DNA of 64,000 bases from Diogma glabrata (taxonomy: Eukaryota; Arthropoda; Insecta; Diptera; Cylindrotomidae): assembly GCA_963693315.1 (NCBI GenBank), contig OY856186.1:74997475-75061474 (forward strand), read 5' to 3'. Positions 22,316-36,184 of this stretch are shown here, piece by piece (within the stretch, counting starts at the first letter, position 1; the number at the start of each line of letters is the position of its first letter). The notes beneath the pieces are model-generated. The model was not told the origin of the DNA. It did not search any database and saw only the letters and a list, made by a program, of their open reading frames with translations. A program made the position numbers and the translations under genes.

Positions 22316-23280
22316 ATAGCTATAAAAGCATTTCTTTTTTTATTAAGCATATACAAAAAGTAAAGGTAGATAGAGTTGCAAGCATTATAAAATACCAGGT
22401 GTTGTAAGTAATACAATTTCTTTGTTCTAAAAAAAATATGTAACTAAGATATATTCGATAGCATATATAATTGCACATCCGGGCATACTAGGTAGACTTT
22501 AAATTAAAAAGTAATCAAAATTTCACCAAATTCGAGGATAATTGTTTGCTCTTATTATCAGATATTATACATGGCATTTATTAATACAAAATTAGGTAAA
22601 ACAAAACAATCCACAATAGAATTAAGAAAATAAACCCAATTAGCGCATTAGCGCTTCCTGTTATACTATCTAGTTGTTAACATGTATTCTAACAGTGTAC
22701 ATATTTTATTTTCATTTATTAAAAAGAAATTGATTTTGTTTATCTTGTTCTAAAATTATTATTTAGCGAGTTTTCAAACCGTTTTTGCATTGATTGTTGG
22801 CAAAGTTTAAAATTTTAAATTAAGTTGTTACAGTGCAGACCTTGTTGACAAACGCTTTTGCAATCTCTAAAGTCTAATCGATATAAGAACAAAATGTTTT
22901 CTCAAATCAAATACATCATTTCTGTATAAAATTGTTTATTTATATTTTGGGCGGTTACCCGAGAAACTTTTTATTTGAATAATTTATTCATCTTATCTAA
23001 GTTAATAAATTTAATTAAACTGAATATTTGGTTTAAAAAGTTTATATATGTAATTTGATTATTTTGGAGTTTTATTTAACATAAAAAACTTGGCGTGGAA
23101 TGCAAAAATTATTTAATAGAGAATGTGACATTACTATTTTTATATATGTACCCAACTCGTTGTGGTGGATTCGGAAACTTTTTTTTTGTTCCACCAAGAG
23201 CTATTTTTATTTATGTTACGGTGGTCTCCACCAATAGAACATGTACAATATGTATAACACAAAGCAGAGAGTAGGCAATT
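22316..23280. other. AT-rich intergenic DNA, nothing recognised
   Basis: No coding motif, hairpin or terminal repeat stood out. The base composition is uniformly AT-rich. Confidence 0.5.
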
Positions 23281-23869
23281 TTGTTATTACTTCGGTCTGA
23301 AAGACCTAAGTATTATGTTCTCGAGGCAAAATTGAAAATCTTAACCATACTTTTTTGGGAATTCTCAACGTTTTGGGACCTACTGATTCTAAAAAAGGCA
23401 AAAAATGTCTGTCTGTCTGCCGGACGGCAGTCACAACCGACGAAATCTAGAAATCCGCTGGAGGGATTTAGAAAATGTTTGATTCTAAAAACTGGTATGC
23501 TCAATGGTAAGAGGCAAAAGCCATGTGTTCGATAACTGCACCGGAAGTGTGTCAAAAATCGTCAAGTGTGTCAAAACAAGGAAATTTGCTTATTCTTTGC
23601 TTAAAAAACGGTAATTTTAAGTATTAAAATGATAATGAGTAGTAAAATTGAATGTGGAGAAATCTTGACGGTCGGGATGTGAGTGACCAAATGGTATGTG
23701 AGATCAAAAACTAGATTATTGCTTATAAGTTTGTCAAAATATTATAACTGTGTCAAAAGAATGATTTTCACTTATTTTTTTACCTAATTTTTTGGAAAAA
23801 AATAAAATTATTTATTTGTATGACCCGAAATGTAATTGAACAAGAAATTCGAAATGGTAATTTTTGATT

Positions 23870-24480
23870 TTGTTATAATTTTTGGAATTTTAGGAATATT
23901 TTTGGAATTTTGAAAAATGTTTGTATTTTTGATTTTGTTATAATTTTTGCAATATTCTTAGAATTTTAGAAAAAGTTTGTGCTTTTGATTTTGTAATTTT
24001 CGGAACATTTTTAGAGTTTTGGAAAACATTGAATTTTTTATTTTATTATAATTTTTGGAATATTTTTGGAATTTTGAAAAGAGTTTGTGTTTTGGATTTT
24101 GTTATAATTTTTGCGATTAGTGCTCTCTGCCAATCCATAAATATTTGACAGTACACAATTTTTGATGAAAAAACTTCTGTCATAATTTGTTATGCCTGCT
24201 GTCTTAATTTGATGATGTTAAAAATGTATACCAAATTTTGACGTTTTGTTTTGGTGAATATAAATTCCAAAAAAAAAAATTTTGACAACTAATAATTGTC
24301 ATTTGTCATTATTTCGTGGATTCGCACAGAGCAATATTTAGAATTTTAGAAAAAGTTTAAATTTTTGGTTTTGTAGGAATTTTTCGAAATTTGTTTAGAG
24401 TTTTGGAAAAGTTTGAATTTTTGATTTTATTTTAATTTTTGGAGTATTTTTGGAATTTTGAAAGAAATATTGATCTTGTA
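23870..24480. repeat. Low-complexity TTTTGGAATTTT repeats
   Basis: Seven or more variants of ATTTTGTTATAATTTTTGGA and TTTTTGGAATTTTGAAAA, spaced 60-80 bases apart, form a degenerate tandem array. It is split by the MITE at 24,121. Confidence 0.7.
24121..24333. mobile_element. MITE with ~22-bp terminal inverted repeats
   Basis: The left tip TGCTCTCTGCCAATCCATAA is matched by an inverted right tip reading TGCTCTGTGCGAATCCACGA on the minus strand. The tips differ at about four positions. The 213-base unit has no coding capacity. It sits inside the TTTTGGAATTTT array, where flanking phrases TTTTTGCGATTA and ATATTTAGAATTTT show where the host repeat was opened. Confidence 0.75.
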
Positions 24481-24770
24481 ATATTTTTTGGAAACGCTAA
24501 ATGGAAAAGTTTTTGAGGAGTTTGCTGATTGTATCTGATCTTTTCACTAAATTATGTTAATTTATGATCTGTTATAATTTTCAGGCAACATTTTGAATGT
24601 TAGTTTTGTAGCAAATTTCTAAACTGAGATAAAAAAATTCTTGATATGAAGTTAAAGTCTTGATATTTCAGAACGGTGAGATTTCAGACCCTTCATATTT
24701 TTAATTGCTAGAAATATTGTTGTGGAGTTATTGGCACCATTTATTATTGTAGAACTGGAAGGTCTCGCCA

Positions 24771-27700
24771 CATCACTACCACAAAATTGTTTAAGACATT
24801 TTTGACACACCGCCGTTAACAGTTATGATACGATTTGGATACAACTTTGGTGAAGTGTTGCGAGTGCTTGATTTTTATTAATTTTGTAATGGTTAAGATA
24901 TTCTGTGTCAGTCGTACTTCCATTTCCCGTTCTCTTCACTTCTAGTGATATATTATAGCGTTATTCGAAAATATATATGTATAACATTTTCAACAACTTT
25001 TCAACCCACTTTTCGTGAAAACGCAATTATTTAAAATATTTCGAAGTACATCTGACACTTCCGGGAAGACCATTTCATATTCTTTTTAAAATTTATTTTT
25101 GCATAATTAAAGAAAACTACAAAGAATTAAAGTTTTTTGTTGTAATAATTTTCTTATGTTTAAAAATTGTTGTTAGTGGAATATTAAGTTGACTAGTTAG
25201 TTGGTTGGTGTTGAGTAATTGGATAGGTTGGTTTTTGGTGACGGAGTTGGCTAGTTGGTTTCAGTATTGTAATTTTTTTTTACGAAGAATTGTTTCTGCA
25301 AAAAATCACACGATCTGAAGCAAAATTACAAAAGATATAAATTTTTGTGTATAATTGGTTAAACTAATAAACTAGTAAAATGATAAATTGAATATGATTA
25401 AGTGAATATGTGGAATAATTAAGTTCCAACCGAATACTGAAGGTTAAATTGTATATTAGTATGAGTTGGCAAAATTTAAGTGTAATAAAATGAAATTAAA
25501 TTATCAGTTTTTGAGTAAGATTATGAAGAGTTTAATCAGCACTTTTATGTTAGATCCGTTTTATTAGTTTTTTTTTTGGAGGGCACAAAGATTTGGTTTG
25601 GATTAACGACATGTTGAAATTAAAAAATTAAATTGATCGAAGCAAATAACTTAGTGTAAACAACAATATATGGTCGTACGAAATGTTAAGGGAGTCCTGC
25701 TGTACGAAACGGAACGATAGAAATCTAGGGAATTAAACATCAGAAACCAATGGGAAGAGAAATGTTATGGAATAAAGTAAGTAGCTCAAAACTTTATTTT
25801 AGATTGTAGTTTTTTTATGAGTGGCTACAAAGTTTTGTTCTTTGATTGTAGTTTTTTTATATATACATACACACATACTTGTTGACATAATTAAAATTTA
25901 GGAAGGGTTTTGGCAACTGGCTTTCACAGAATCTGGGTGGCGTATTACATAGCATATGGTTTAGTTATTTGGTTTAACTTAATGGTTGATTAGCTAAATT
26001 TTCTTATAAGGAGGTTGGTAGTATTTTTACAGTGGTATTTTTCGCGTGCAACGACGACTGGCTGACCTTCACGGTCTACTAAACTTCATACTACAATTAA
26101 ATGTAATAATTGTTTTATTTTGACTAACTACATGGATGTCAATTATCCACAGCATCTTTCAAGTATATTTTTCAAATTTATTTGAAAAAAATATCGATAA
26201 AGTCTTGCCACCTTGCTCTAAACGACCTTGTTCTAAAGAATGGCGGCATATATATTTAGTGGAAATTTTCATTTTTAAAGGAAAATCGATGATTGCACGA
26301 GTTTCGTCGATTTATGGCCAATTTTATGTAAAAATCATCATATTTTGACTAATTCTGATTACATAAATATATACAGAGGTTCCCTCAAGCATATAATTTA
26401 ACAAAAATGTTTAACAAAAAAATTGACGCGCATTTGCATAATAAGAAAGAAGTTAACCTACGCTTTTTGGAAACCAGAGAAAAGAGTTTTCTCAAAAGTA
26501 GCACATGTGAGATATCAAATGAAAAAGGAAACCAAAATATGCATTGTTCCCAAGTTTGATTAATCGAACAACCGGTCTAAAAATGGTAACATGTTTTCTG
26601 AATATTTTCTAAAGGTTATAGAATTTCTTAAACGATTTTCAGCGCTCTTAAAAATATATGCAAAAATATAAATTTTCTTAAATGCGACTGGCAAAACACT
26701 TTTATAACCTAGTCTAAAAATTTAGGTCTATAGTAGTTACATTTATTTTGAAAACCGTGACTTCTAACCATGTGTGTTTTAGAGAATTTTTCTCTACTAA
26801 CATGTAAAATTGATATAACAAATCCAAAAAATCAAATAACATATACTAAGAAATCACAACAAAAAATCAACGATGTTCGATTAAAATTACACCCTAAAAT
26901 TTATGACGACAAAAATCAACAAACCGTTTATATTTTGGTCATATAGAAAATTAAAATGTATTTTGGACATGGGATACATTTATCAAGAGCATCACCGTTT
27001 TGTTAACTTGTGATAATAATTTTAATTTGTGGTGTGTAAACGAATAATAATTCTTGTACTTCTACGTACATTTTCTACGAAAATCTTAAATATCAAACAT
27101 CCATTTGTGTTTTCAAATCCCAATTGTATATGCAAACAAGAACAAAGTGTTAAAGTTTGTGAAGAAAATTGAAAAAAAAAAATGTATCTACTTTATTTTA
27201 ATGATATGTGTAGCTCTTTACTCACATTAGAGAGTGTTGATAAGTACCTAGCGTTAATCGATTTTATTGCTATATTTATGTTAAAGTGATCAAAATCTCT
27301 CCTTATACTGTTTTTGACATCCATATTCGTAATATGTGACGTAGTTGTGAAATAAAAATTTGGAGGAAGGTTTTAATATTGTCTTTACGAGGGGAGAAAT
27401 TTGGGCTTTTAACGATTTGTGGACTACACTATGATGCGGAAAGTATTTCTACCAGTCTTCCATTATTGTCGCCTGCTGCCTAATGAGCGGGTATGGTACC
27501 TAATTAGCTTTAAAATATTCATTATATTTTACATCCTTTAAATATCTGAAGATACTATGTTAAGTAAAAAAGGTCAATATTTAAAGAAGTGCAAGGAATA
27601 TATGAAAATAGTTAGAATAAATGTTTTAATAGCGATGAAATTTTTTCAGCTTAATGAAGGAGCTTAATGAATTCCACAAATTTGCCATTTCGTTAAAATA

Positions 27701-30410
27701 ATCATTCTGAAAAGAAACCGTTCTACGTCAAGTGGGAAACAGATGTATTCCTTGTAAAAATTTTGACTGTAAAACATCTAAATTAACAAAATATTGGCGA
27801 CTTGTAAGAAACTATGAAATCACCAATCCGCCACATGAATTCAATTCATTTATTTACAAATGAAACAATATTATATGTAAATTTAATTCAAAATAACAAT
27901 AAATTTAATATATGTTAAATTGAATTTGTTATATATTTACGATATAAAATGCTGATTCACAGAAAATTCAATAATTTAATTAGCACAATGTTAACGCATA
28001 TTAATTTTTTTAAGCAATTAATTTAAATTGATCCAGTTAAATAATAAAGAATTATGTTGATCGGAAAATATAGAAAAAGGTTATATATTTCCTTTTCAGC
28101 ACGTCGCATTTTTGAATTTTGAATGACAGTTTGTGACCAACACAACAGTAAAACAGATAAGTTGAGATAAATTATTTATAAATTATTACTGTATGAATAA
28201 CGATGACCTTGTAAATTGTTTTTGTTATGACCTTGGGTTGGGTTACATCCTTTTTTCTCATTGGCAGTTTCTCACAGTTCTGCAATATGAACAATAGAGC
28301 AATTCCACGTCATCGCAACAGCATTTGTTCTAGCATGTGACCTGACCCCCTCTGATTTCGATAAAATTTCATATACAGATAGCCAATAAAAAAATAAAAA
28401 TACCATTTCTTTCAAAAAATTTCGCTCTAGGGATGACACAGGGTGGCGGCAAAGTTTCAGGGGTTTGCGAAACATGAGTATCTTTGAATATCGATTGCTA
28501 ACGATTGACTAAACCGATTTAAGTCATTTATAGCTCATTGGAGAGGTAATTGATAGGACTTATAAAAAAATTACTTAAAATTTTTTAATAATTTTGTAAA
28601 AGTGTGTTAAACTTAAAAAAAAAATTCTAAGATGGCGCTGTTGGGGGTACCCTCACTTCTACCACTTTTTTTCCAGAAAATAAATATTTAATTAGTTCGT
28701 AATCTAAAACGAAAGTTTCCCTAGTAAATAATTTTTCGTTTTAAAAATAAAATTCTTACAAAATTTTAATTTCCGTTTTTCAATTTTTTGTTTTTTAAAA
28801 AATGCATTTTATTTAACTAAAACCGCCTGAATTCTTGTTTTATAGAAATTTAATTATTTTGAGGATACAAGTTAAGTATTTGGGTGTGGATAATTTTTAC
28901 ATAATTGACTTTTTCTCCCATTTCTACCTGTCCGAAATTAATTATAAATGAATGTACCTGATAAATATTAAAACTGATGCTGATAAGTAAATAGTGAGAA
29001 AAATTATGTGAAATAAAATGCATGTTGTATAGAATTCATATAATAATTAACTTTTTATTTTTATTCTAAGTTGTGTAATAAAAACAATATAAATTTATTA
29101 ATAATATAAAATAATATAAAAGAAATTAAAAATATAGAATAAATTTACATTGCATATTAACGGCTCATCTGAAAAATCCTAGTTTTAGCTGAATTAGAAT
29201 ATATTTTTGTGAGCAATGTTTTTTCATCTTTGAGTATAAACGCATGAAATGATTGTGTACCTTTTATAGTTACAGCCTCTCTGTATTTTGCTTCTAGCCG
29301 TTACTTCATTTCTATATAATAATTTTAACTGGTATATGGTAACTGGTATGAACTTGTCTATTAAAACGTTATTTTCATTATTTCTCATCTCTAGTTTATT
29401 TTAATTATTGATTGAAGGTTGATTTTTAATTGTAATATTTTACATAATAATTTTAAATCAAATCATAATATAGCTTAAGATTTTCAATTCAAACTTTAAT
29501 TATTTAGTTTTAATATTCAATGATTTAAACACTAATTTATAAACTTTTGTTTTTTCGTTGATTGAAATTTATTTATTAAAATACTCCCAGGTCAACGAAT
29601 TTTGTTGGGATAACTCGTAATGTTGGATGCATAATGCGAACATATTTTGCCAGAGACGTAGCGCTACAATTTACTTTGGTAAAAAAGTTGGAGAAAAGAT
29701 CGTTTTTGCACAAACTAATTTTTTCCAATGCTTATCTGGTAAATTTTGTGAAATATTTCAAAAATAAATTAATTAATAAATATGTTCGTTGTTCAACTTA
29801 AAATTTAATTTGATTACAGAAGTGTTAACTAAAAAAGTGATCAATCCCATCCATTTTCAGAGGGTAAAATCAAAAAATCTTTACAATCTGTTATCAATAA
29901 TGTCAAAGATTGGGATGGACAAAGGTGTGTGAGGATTAACAGAGTTGCGGATAAAAATACTGAACCCACAAAAAATACTGAACCCACAGAAAATACCGAA
30001 TAACATGAAAGTGTGGCAACCTCATTTGCAGATTCCCTATGTTTATGTTGTTAAGATGAACTTACTTGTGAGTTGTTCCGGGTTCTCAGGTTGTTAGCTT
30101 TCACAAAAACCACATTAATATAAATAAATTTGTAGTTTTATTTGATTCTATTTCGTTTTGTTATAAACTTTGATTTTGAAAATTGTTCACTTCTTAATTT
30201 AAATATAATTTTTTTTTAATTTATTTTTATTTTCATAGACTTAAAATGTGGAACACTATTTAATTCAAATATACTTTTTTTGAATTTATTTTTATTGAAT
30301 AATCAATATTTAACAGTTAATAAAGTATTTCATAAATTAAACTTAACTCGTTTGTTCAAAATTATTACGTTCTGGAAATGAGATAGGGACTACAAAAGGT
30401 TTTAGGTAAT
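24771..30410. other. Long AT-rich region, no gene recognised
   Basis: About 5.6 kb with no protein motif, paired terminal repeat or RNA gene that I can support. Minor features are TTGGTTGGTGTTGAGTAATT-like G/T-rich DNA at 25,190-25,260, a twice-repeated AAAATACTGAACCCACA near 29,955-29,990, and long A/T homopolymers. The longest open frames (60-70 codons) lack any family resemblance. Confidence 0.5.
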
Positions 30411-30414
30411 GCAA

Positions 30415-30790
30415 TCCTGACGAGCATTATGTAAGAATATCTTGATAAGGACCATTTCGGAAAATCCCGATCAGGACCATATAATACGTTACCGATCAGG
30501 ACCATAAAACAAGTTCCCGATCAGAACCATATAATACGTTCCCGATCAGGACCATATAATACGATCCAGACCACGACCGTGGTAGACGATCCAGATCAGA
30601 ACCATGTACGAATATTCAGATTAGGACTATATAATGTAATCCTCATCAGGTCCATGTAAGGTAATCCTGATCAGGACCTCATGGGTCATATGCGTTACAT
30701 CCTTATCAGGTTCATGCTAGGATATCCTGAGCTATGCCTTATTAGGTTGCAAGGTTAACCTGATAATGTCCTCATCAGGACCTTACAAGA
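30415..30790. repeat. Minisatellite, ~25-27-bp unit (GATCAGGACCAT)
   Basis: About fourteen diverged units with the core TCCCGATCAGGACCATATAA are arranged in tandem. The best-preserved units lie at 30,470-30,570. Units farther to the right are more mutated (TCCTCATCAGG, TCCTTATCAGG). It is GC-richer than its surroundings. No function is evident. Confidence 0.85.
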
Positions 30791-31129
30791 AATTCTAGTC
30801 GAGTAGTGAGCATAACATTAGTTTATACATTTAAAATTACATTTAGGGAAATACTTTAATTAGTTTGAGGATAATGGCTAATATACAAGATATCGTTGAA
30901 TACTTAAAACTAAAAAAAAGTATAGAAAAATCAATAGGAAAGAGATAGTAGTAGTGTTTAAAGTAATTTAAAGAAATAATAAATTTTAATTAGTATTGAC
31001 ATGATATAACATAAATTTTGATGATGATTGTGATGAACGAGAGTATGAAACCGAACAAAAAAAAAAGAAAATTGACTGGAAATAACAACATTAATTGTTT
31101 GGAAGGAATGATTAAAGCATTATACAATG

Positions 31130-31700
31130 CTTTAAAATTAATTTAAGCAATTCAAATCATGACTGTTATCGTATTGGATTTTACACTCTTCAATTACAGA
31201 TTGTTTCAAGTATTTATTAAAAATCTGATATTTGTCGCTTTTGATCAAATCTGGAATTTTTCTGAAAAATTGGAGACCTTCATAATAAATAGTGTTTTGG
31301 GTTGAAATCATTTTATAAATAGGTAGATAATAATTCTTTGCCGCCCTAGTAGTTTTCTCTGATGCAGTGAAATTACTAATCAAATTAACATTCTTTTTTA
31401 TCATACCATGGTGCATTTTGTAGATATTAAACCATGGTTCACGATATGACTTAATACTATGATAAACAGGAAAAAATTTATTTATTTATTTTTCTAAATT
31501 TCATCAAATTTACGTACACAATTTTTTACATTAAGACCGTTAAATAAAGAAAACCAATCAATAGAATTCAAGAACAAATTAAAAGAACTATAATCATCCT
31601 TAGAAAAATTATAATACGAAAATGAATGAACACAGTCAATTAAATTTAATTCCAATTGTAATCTTTGAAGCCTTTTCAATTGATCAAACCACTCACTACG
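31130..31700 (-). mobile_element. Jockey/CR1-like remnant: EN-RT linker joined to C-terminus
   Basis: On the minus strand the frame at 31,679-31,494 includes DYSSFNLFLNSIDWFSLF and KNCVRKFDEI, like the linker between endonuclease and RT. It is followed, after two stops, by YKMHHGMIKKNV and then YYLPIYKMISTQNTIYYEGL (31,340-31,270). FFRKIPDLIKSDKYQIFNKY comes next, which is the closing NTxYYKGLxLFNxLPxxIK motif of ORF2. The whole RT core is missing between the two parts, so an internal deletion of more than 1 kb is inferred. Confidence 0.65.
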
Positions 31701-34272
31701 GTTAACTTTAACGAATTATATTATAGTGCATCCACCAAGTAATAGTTTACTTTCGTGATTCATTTGAGTTCTATACTAATTTTTAACAACTTTTCCATAA
31801 ATTGCACGAATGGGTTTCCTTTTAAATTTGAAAGACAGATTTTTTTTATCTTCGTGGACTTCATTGTCGTGATTTTAATATACTGTTCATGATTTAACAC
31901 AGTTTCTTTATACATAATTTAATTTTAAGGAAGCCATATTTTATTAATATTTTTAGGTTATGGTTGATTAATAAACTAAGCAAACGAATTATGTATTCGT
32001 AGTTCGAATCAATTTAATAAAAGCTTTGCTCAAATCAAGCGACAAAACATGATTTTTTTACATCATAAATATTTGACATTTTTTAATACTTTAAACAAAA
32101 ATAATTACTATTCAAATTGAATTAAATGTTTTATAGAAAACCTATACGTTATGCTATCAGTTAAATTTTCAACAAAGTTATAATAATATTAAATTTCATT
32201 TTCACGAAAATAAAATTACAAAAAAGTAATGTAATTATGTATTCACAGTAAATCGGTTTTTACAAAACCAACAAAAAGTTTAACGGTTAATTTAATATGG
32301 TTATTGATTTTAATTAACGTTTGTAGAAAACAGTTGATGAAGTGAGTAGATCCCAATTCTGAGTCCTACTAAAATCTGAAAATGTTGAACATATTTCGCC
32401 ACATTGGTCTAATCCTAAAAACCCCACTTGATTGAAAAGGCTTTGTTATAAACTGCAATATACTCGATTTAGAAGTAGATCATTAAGTCATTGCACCTGT
32501 GGTGGTCAAGCATTCTAAATTCGGCAGTTCATTATTATCTAAACTTTTAAAAGATTTCTCATAAGAAATTTAGATTCGTGTTTGTGCCAGGTTCTTTAGC
32601 AAGAAGAAAAAAAAAATTAGTTGCTATTGCAGTAGAAACACTTATGCCTTCATCATAGATTATAAATGGTATGGGTACTGTAGTAAAATTTTCCAGTTGT
32701 TTGACTTATGTAGGGTAGAGAATTACACCACATACCTGTAGGAAGCCCACACTGTTTTTTCTAGTCTGCTGATCAATCCTTAGGATCTTACAATCCTATT
32801 TAGATTAATAATCTTCCACTTGAATTTTTATCTTGCCAAAGGCTAAGTTTTTAGTTCTTAGGATGATAAATTTTTAATTCTAATGTCCGTAAATTTGTTG
32901 ATCTATTTGGATGAGGCTTGTTGACTTATGTTTTGCATTATTCTTATCTATGTTTTCAATTCTTTGATAGGGAGTGCTCACTAGACTTTCAAAAGGCCCC
33001 CGCAAATTTTTATTTTTTTCTTGGCATCACTTATTGGTTACTTAGGACTCCACTAATAATAAATGATTTATGCAGGGCTATCAGCTACCTAATACCTCCA
33101 GTAACGTCCCTGGTAAGCGTGAGGAAAGGCTTAAAATCAAACTAGTTGTCTGTCAAATCTCTTTCATGAACCAAAATAATTGGAACAAGTTTGATCTGCT
33201 TTAATTCCTTTCGAACTTTAACACTTGCAGTCGAAAACTTTAATCATAACGAATGCTACGAATAGAGGAAACAACATTAAAAATGTTTGTCAACTCAATT
33301 TCAAACATCCAACGTATCCATGCATAATCCTTTAATCCTTGAACGTTAAAAAAATATGAAATCTATTTGAAAGTCAATTAAAGTAAATTTAAATAGTTAT
33401 AAAAAGCAACAGCAACATGAATGAAGTATAATTTTATTACAAAATACAAACAGCTTTTGTTTTATTTCTATAATCACATCAATAACACCATTTTTTATGC
33501 TTTTTATTAAAAACTTTAAATCGTTAAAACTTTTTTTTGTTTTCAGTTTTAATATCTCAATAAAAATAGTATATAAAGCTTTGTTCTTCACAACATTTTT
33601 CGATTACCATTCGACAAAAAAAAGTATGGTTATATGTTTATTCATAAGAAAATTATATCGGAAAGAATTTGGTATGTTATTTACATAACCTATTAAATAA
33701 ATTGGTTCGTCTGCGGTGCTTGGATGAAATAAGATGCATCAAACATATATTCTTACAAATACCCAAGAAGTTAAAAATAGGCAGCTATGTGTTGTTGTGA
33801 GTTGTGACATATATCGTAATCCCAATTACTCCACAGTTTTTATTTGAAAAGGAGTAAGAGTAAAAATGTTTATCCTTTCAACTTTAAATTGTTCTCTTGA
33901 TTTATACAAACATAGAACAGCAGACATTTAATAATCGTTATATGAACAAGGTATTATGATTGAAATTATTCCCCTTTATCCTATTCAATCCGAATATATC
34001 TAAGATGAATTTTATATAAAGCAAGCAATTTAATCTCCTAAAAAGATTCATAAATTCCAATTATATTGTTTTGATGATTTCAATTTTCCATTAATCGTTA
34101 CATATGATGACATGAAAATTTGGCTTAACTTATATTTACTTTTCTTTATATGCAATAAGATTTAAAGAGTTTTCTTTATAGAAAAAAACAACAACAAAAA
34201 TAAAAAATTTTGATAATGACAAGTTGAAAATAATTTTATGGTATTAGAAAATATTGTTTAAAGAGAGCAGCA
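31701..34272. other. AT-rich intergenic DNA, nothing recognised
   Basis: No family motif was seen in any frame. A GC-richer patch at 32,340-33,170 carries short open frames of no recognisable type. Confidence 0.5.
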
Positions 34273-34373
34273 GCCAAATTCTGTAACTGTAAAGCGGTGA
34301 AATGTTAAAAATTTCTTCATTTCTTTTCATTAAAAAACTTATCACTTCACCGTTTTACAGTTACAGAATTTGG
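34273..34373. repeat. Short hairpin MITE, ~28-bp arms
   Basis: The left end CCAAATTCTGTAACTGTAAA is repeated inverted and exact at the right end, and the match continues with CGGTGAA after one mismatch. The total is 101 bases. No target duplication is obvious. It is a probable MITE or the tips of an internally deleted DNA transposon. Confidence 0.8.
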
Positions 34374-36179
34374 ACCTTGATGGTATTCAATTCATATATT
34401 AGAAAAAAAGAATCAAAGCAAATTTTTGAGGTGCCACAAGGATACACAAAATGAGTTTTGTAAATTCTATAGTTTTTAAGTTCAAAATATTTAATAGTCT
34501 TGTGTTGCTCAAACAACAGCTAAATGTCGCTTTCATAAAAAAAGTGACTAGATTTTAACATTGGTAAAACGGCACACTATTGACCGGGAGGTAGAGATTT
34601 CTTGATTAAAAATTTAATCTATACGAAGCAACAAAAATGTTTGTGGAACGTAATCAATTTGTTTAAAATTCAACATAAATACAATTTAATGTAGCGTTAT
34701 TTACCCTATTTCGAGTTTTTCTCACAAGAATATTCATAACTAAAGAAATTCTCTAATAATTAGGTATTTTATTTTGGTTCTGGTGTGCTACAGGTCAATC
34801 TACGAGTTTTTAACATTTTCTCAGTTAAATGCTTGGTAGCGTCACACAATCAGTAATGCATGTTTTTTATGCTGTTTCTCTGTTATTATTCTCTGTTATT
34901 AATTTGTTGGACAATTCTGTTAGGTCTACATTTTCATTTGCATCGAAATCAAACAGACAATTAACACAATAAATGTACTAATTTTTTACATCAAACTACT
35001 TTAAAACGTTTTTATTATATTTCAAATAGATTATACAGGTTCAAAGTGTGTAAGGGAAATAAGAGAAACAATTGAAATCAATCTTTTTATATATATTCCT
35101 TAATTTTACTCTCTAAATATTTGTTAGTACTACATTGGTTTATTGTTAAGTTTGTTTTCGTTTTTCTATTTCATTTTCATATGCCACATATGTAGTTTTT
35201 TATGTTTCTCATATTTTGAATTATGCCTTTGTGCGTTACCTTATTGTTTTGATATAGATGATTTGCGTTATTAAATGATTTTTTATAATTTGGGTCGCCT
35301 TGTAATGTGGGTTTTGCTCTTTCGTTTTCTTTGATTGTCTCGCTAAACGAAACGGGTGCACTAAGATGAAAAGATCAGCCAGAGATTTCTTTTAATATTT
35401 TTTTGGTAACATCAAGCTGTTGAAGTGGCGATTTGGTTTGCATATTTTTAGTCAAGTTTTGGTCTTTAACCAATTATTTTGGAAAATTTAAAATCGAGAA
35501 TCTAATTTTACCTTTCGGGGAAATTTAATAGAAAAAAATATTACTATAAATTATATTTCGAAACTTAAAACGCTTGTTGATTTTAAAAAAAAAATTAAAA
35601 ATTTCGTTTGATTTTTAGAAGAAATTAGTTCGAAATTTTAAACGTCTGGTTTGATTTGGTGTTTAAAACAACATACGGCCATTTTGGAATTTTGTTTTTT
35701 TTAATTAAATTCTGATTTATGAACTAATATCTCAAATTTTAAAAACGTTTAGTTTTTTTGTAATAAATTAAGTTTTGATCTTTAAATCAAGTGTTTGAAA
35801 TTAATTAAACGTTTGGTTCGAAACATAAAAATTTAGTATGTGAATTTTCCAAAAGCATTAGAGTTAATTAAGTTTGGATCTTCAAATAGATCGTTTTAGT
35901 TTTTGTTTTTCTTATCTCTCGGTAAAAACCAAAATGTTTAAAGTTGATATAAAAAGAAAATTTGCGATATATAAAGTAATGGACGAATATTTGTAAATAG
36001 AACACGAGACCTTGCTATATTTATGTGACACAATTGAAAAAGTGAAAAAAGTGCAAATACACATGTAAAGAAAGAAAAATTAAAGAATCTGTAAACTAAA
36101 AGTAAATAATTTAATTGAAATAAACACACTTATTGTGGTTTTGCAAAATAGTATTTGTTAATGTTTAATAAAATATAAA
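34374..36179. other. AT-rich intergenic DNA, nothing recognised
   Basis: Low-complexity phrases such as TTTTAAAACGTTTGGTTTG recur loosely at 35,560-35,860 (AAACGCTTG, AAACGTCTGG, AAACGTTTAG, AAACGTTTGG), suggesting an old degenerate repeat. No gene was found. Confidence 0.45.
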
Positions 36180-36184
36180 TTGTT

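Larger units (their letters stand above)
23390..24770 (+). repeat. Dispersed repeat family, copy 1 (related to 46.8-47.9 kb)
   Basis: The stretch near 23,715-23,830, with ATAAGTTTGTCAAAA, TGTGTCAAAAGAATGATTTT and CTAATTTTTTGGAAAAAAAT, matches the reverse complement of the tandem unit at 47,205-47,735. AAGTCTTGATATTTCAGAA near 24,652 matches the reverse complement of 47,090-47,120. Between them is a low-complexity part built of TTTTTGGAATTTTG-like phrases (23,870-24,480). A MITE at 24,121-24,333 interrupts it. A TGTCTGTCTGTCTGCCGG block at 23,407 may be the left part. No coding capacity was found; the short frames here are not genes. Confidence 0.65.

Noticed and set aside
30415..30790. CRISPR-like array
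   Set aside because: Units are contiguous and diverged with no spacers, and the genome is eukaryotic; it is a minisatellite.
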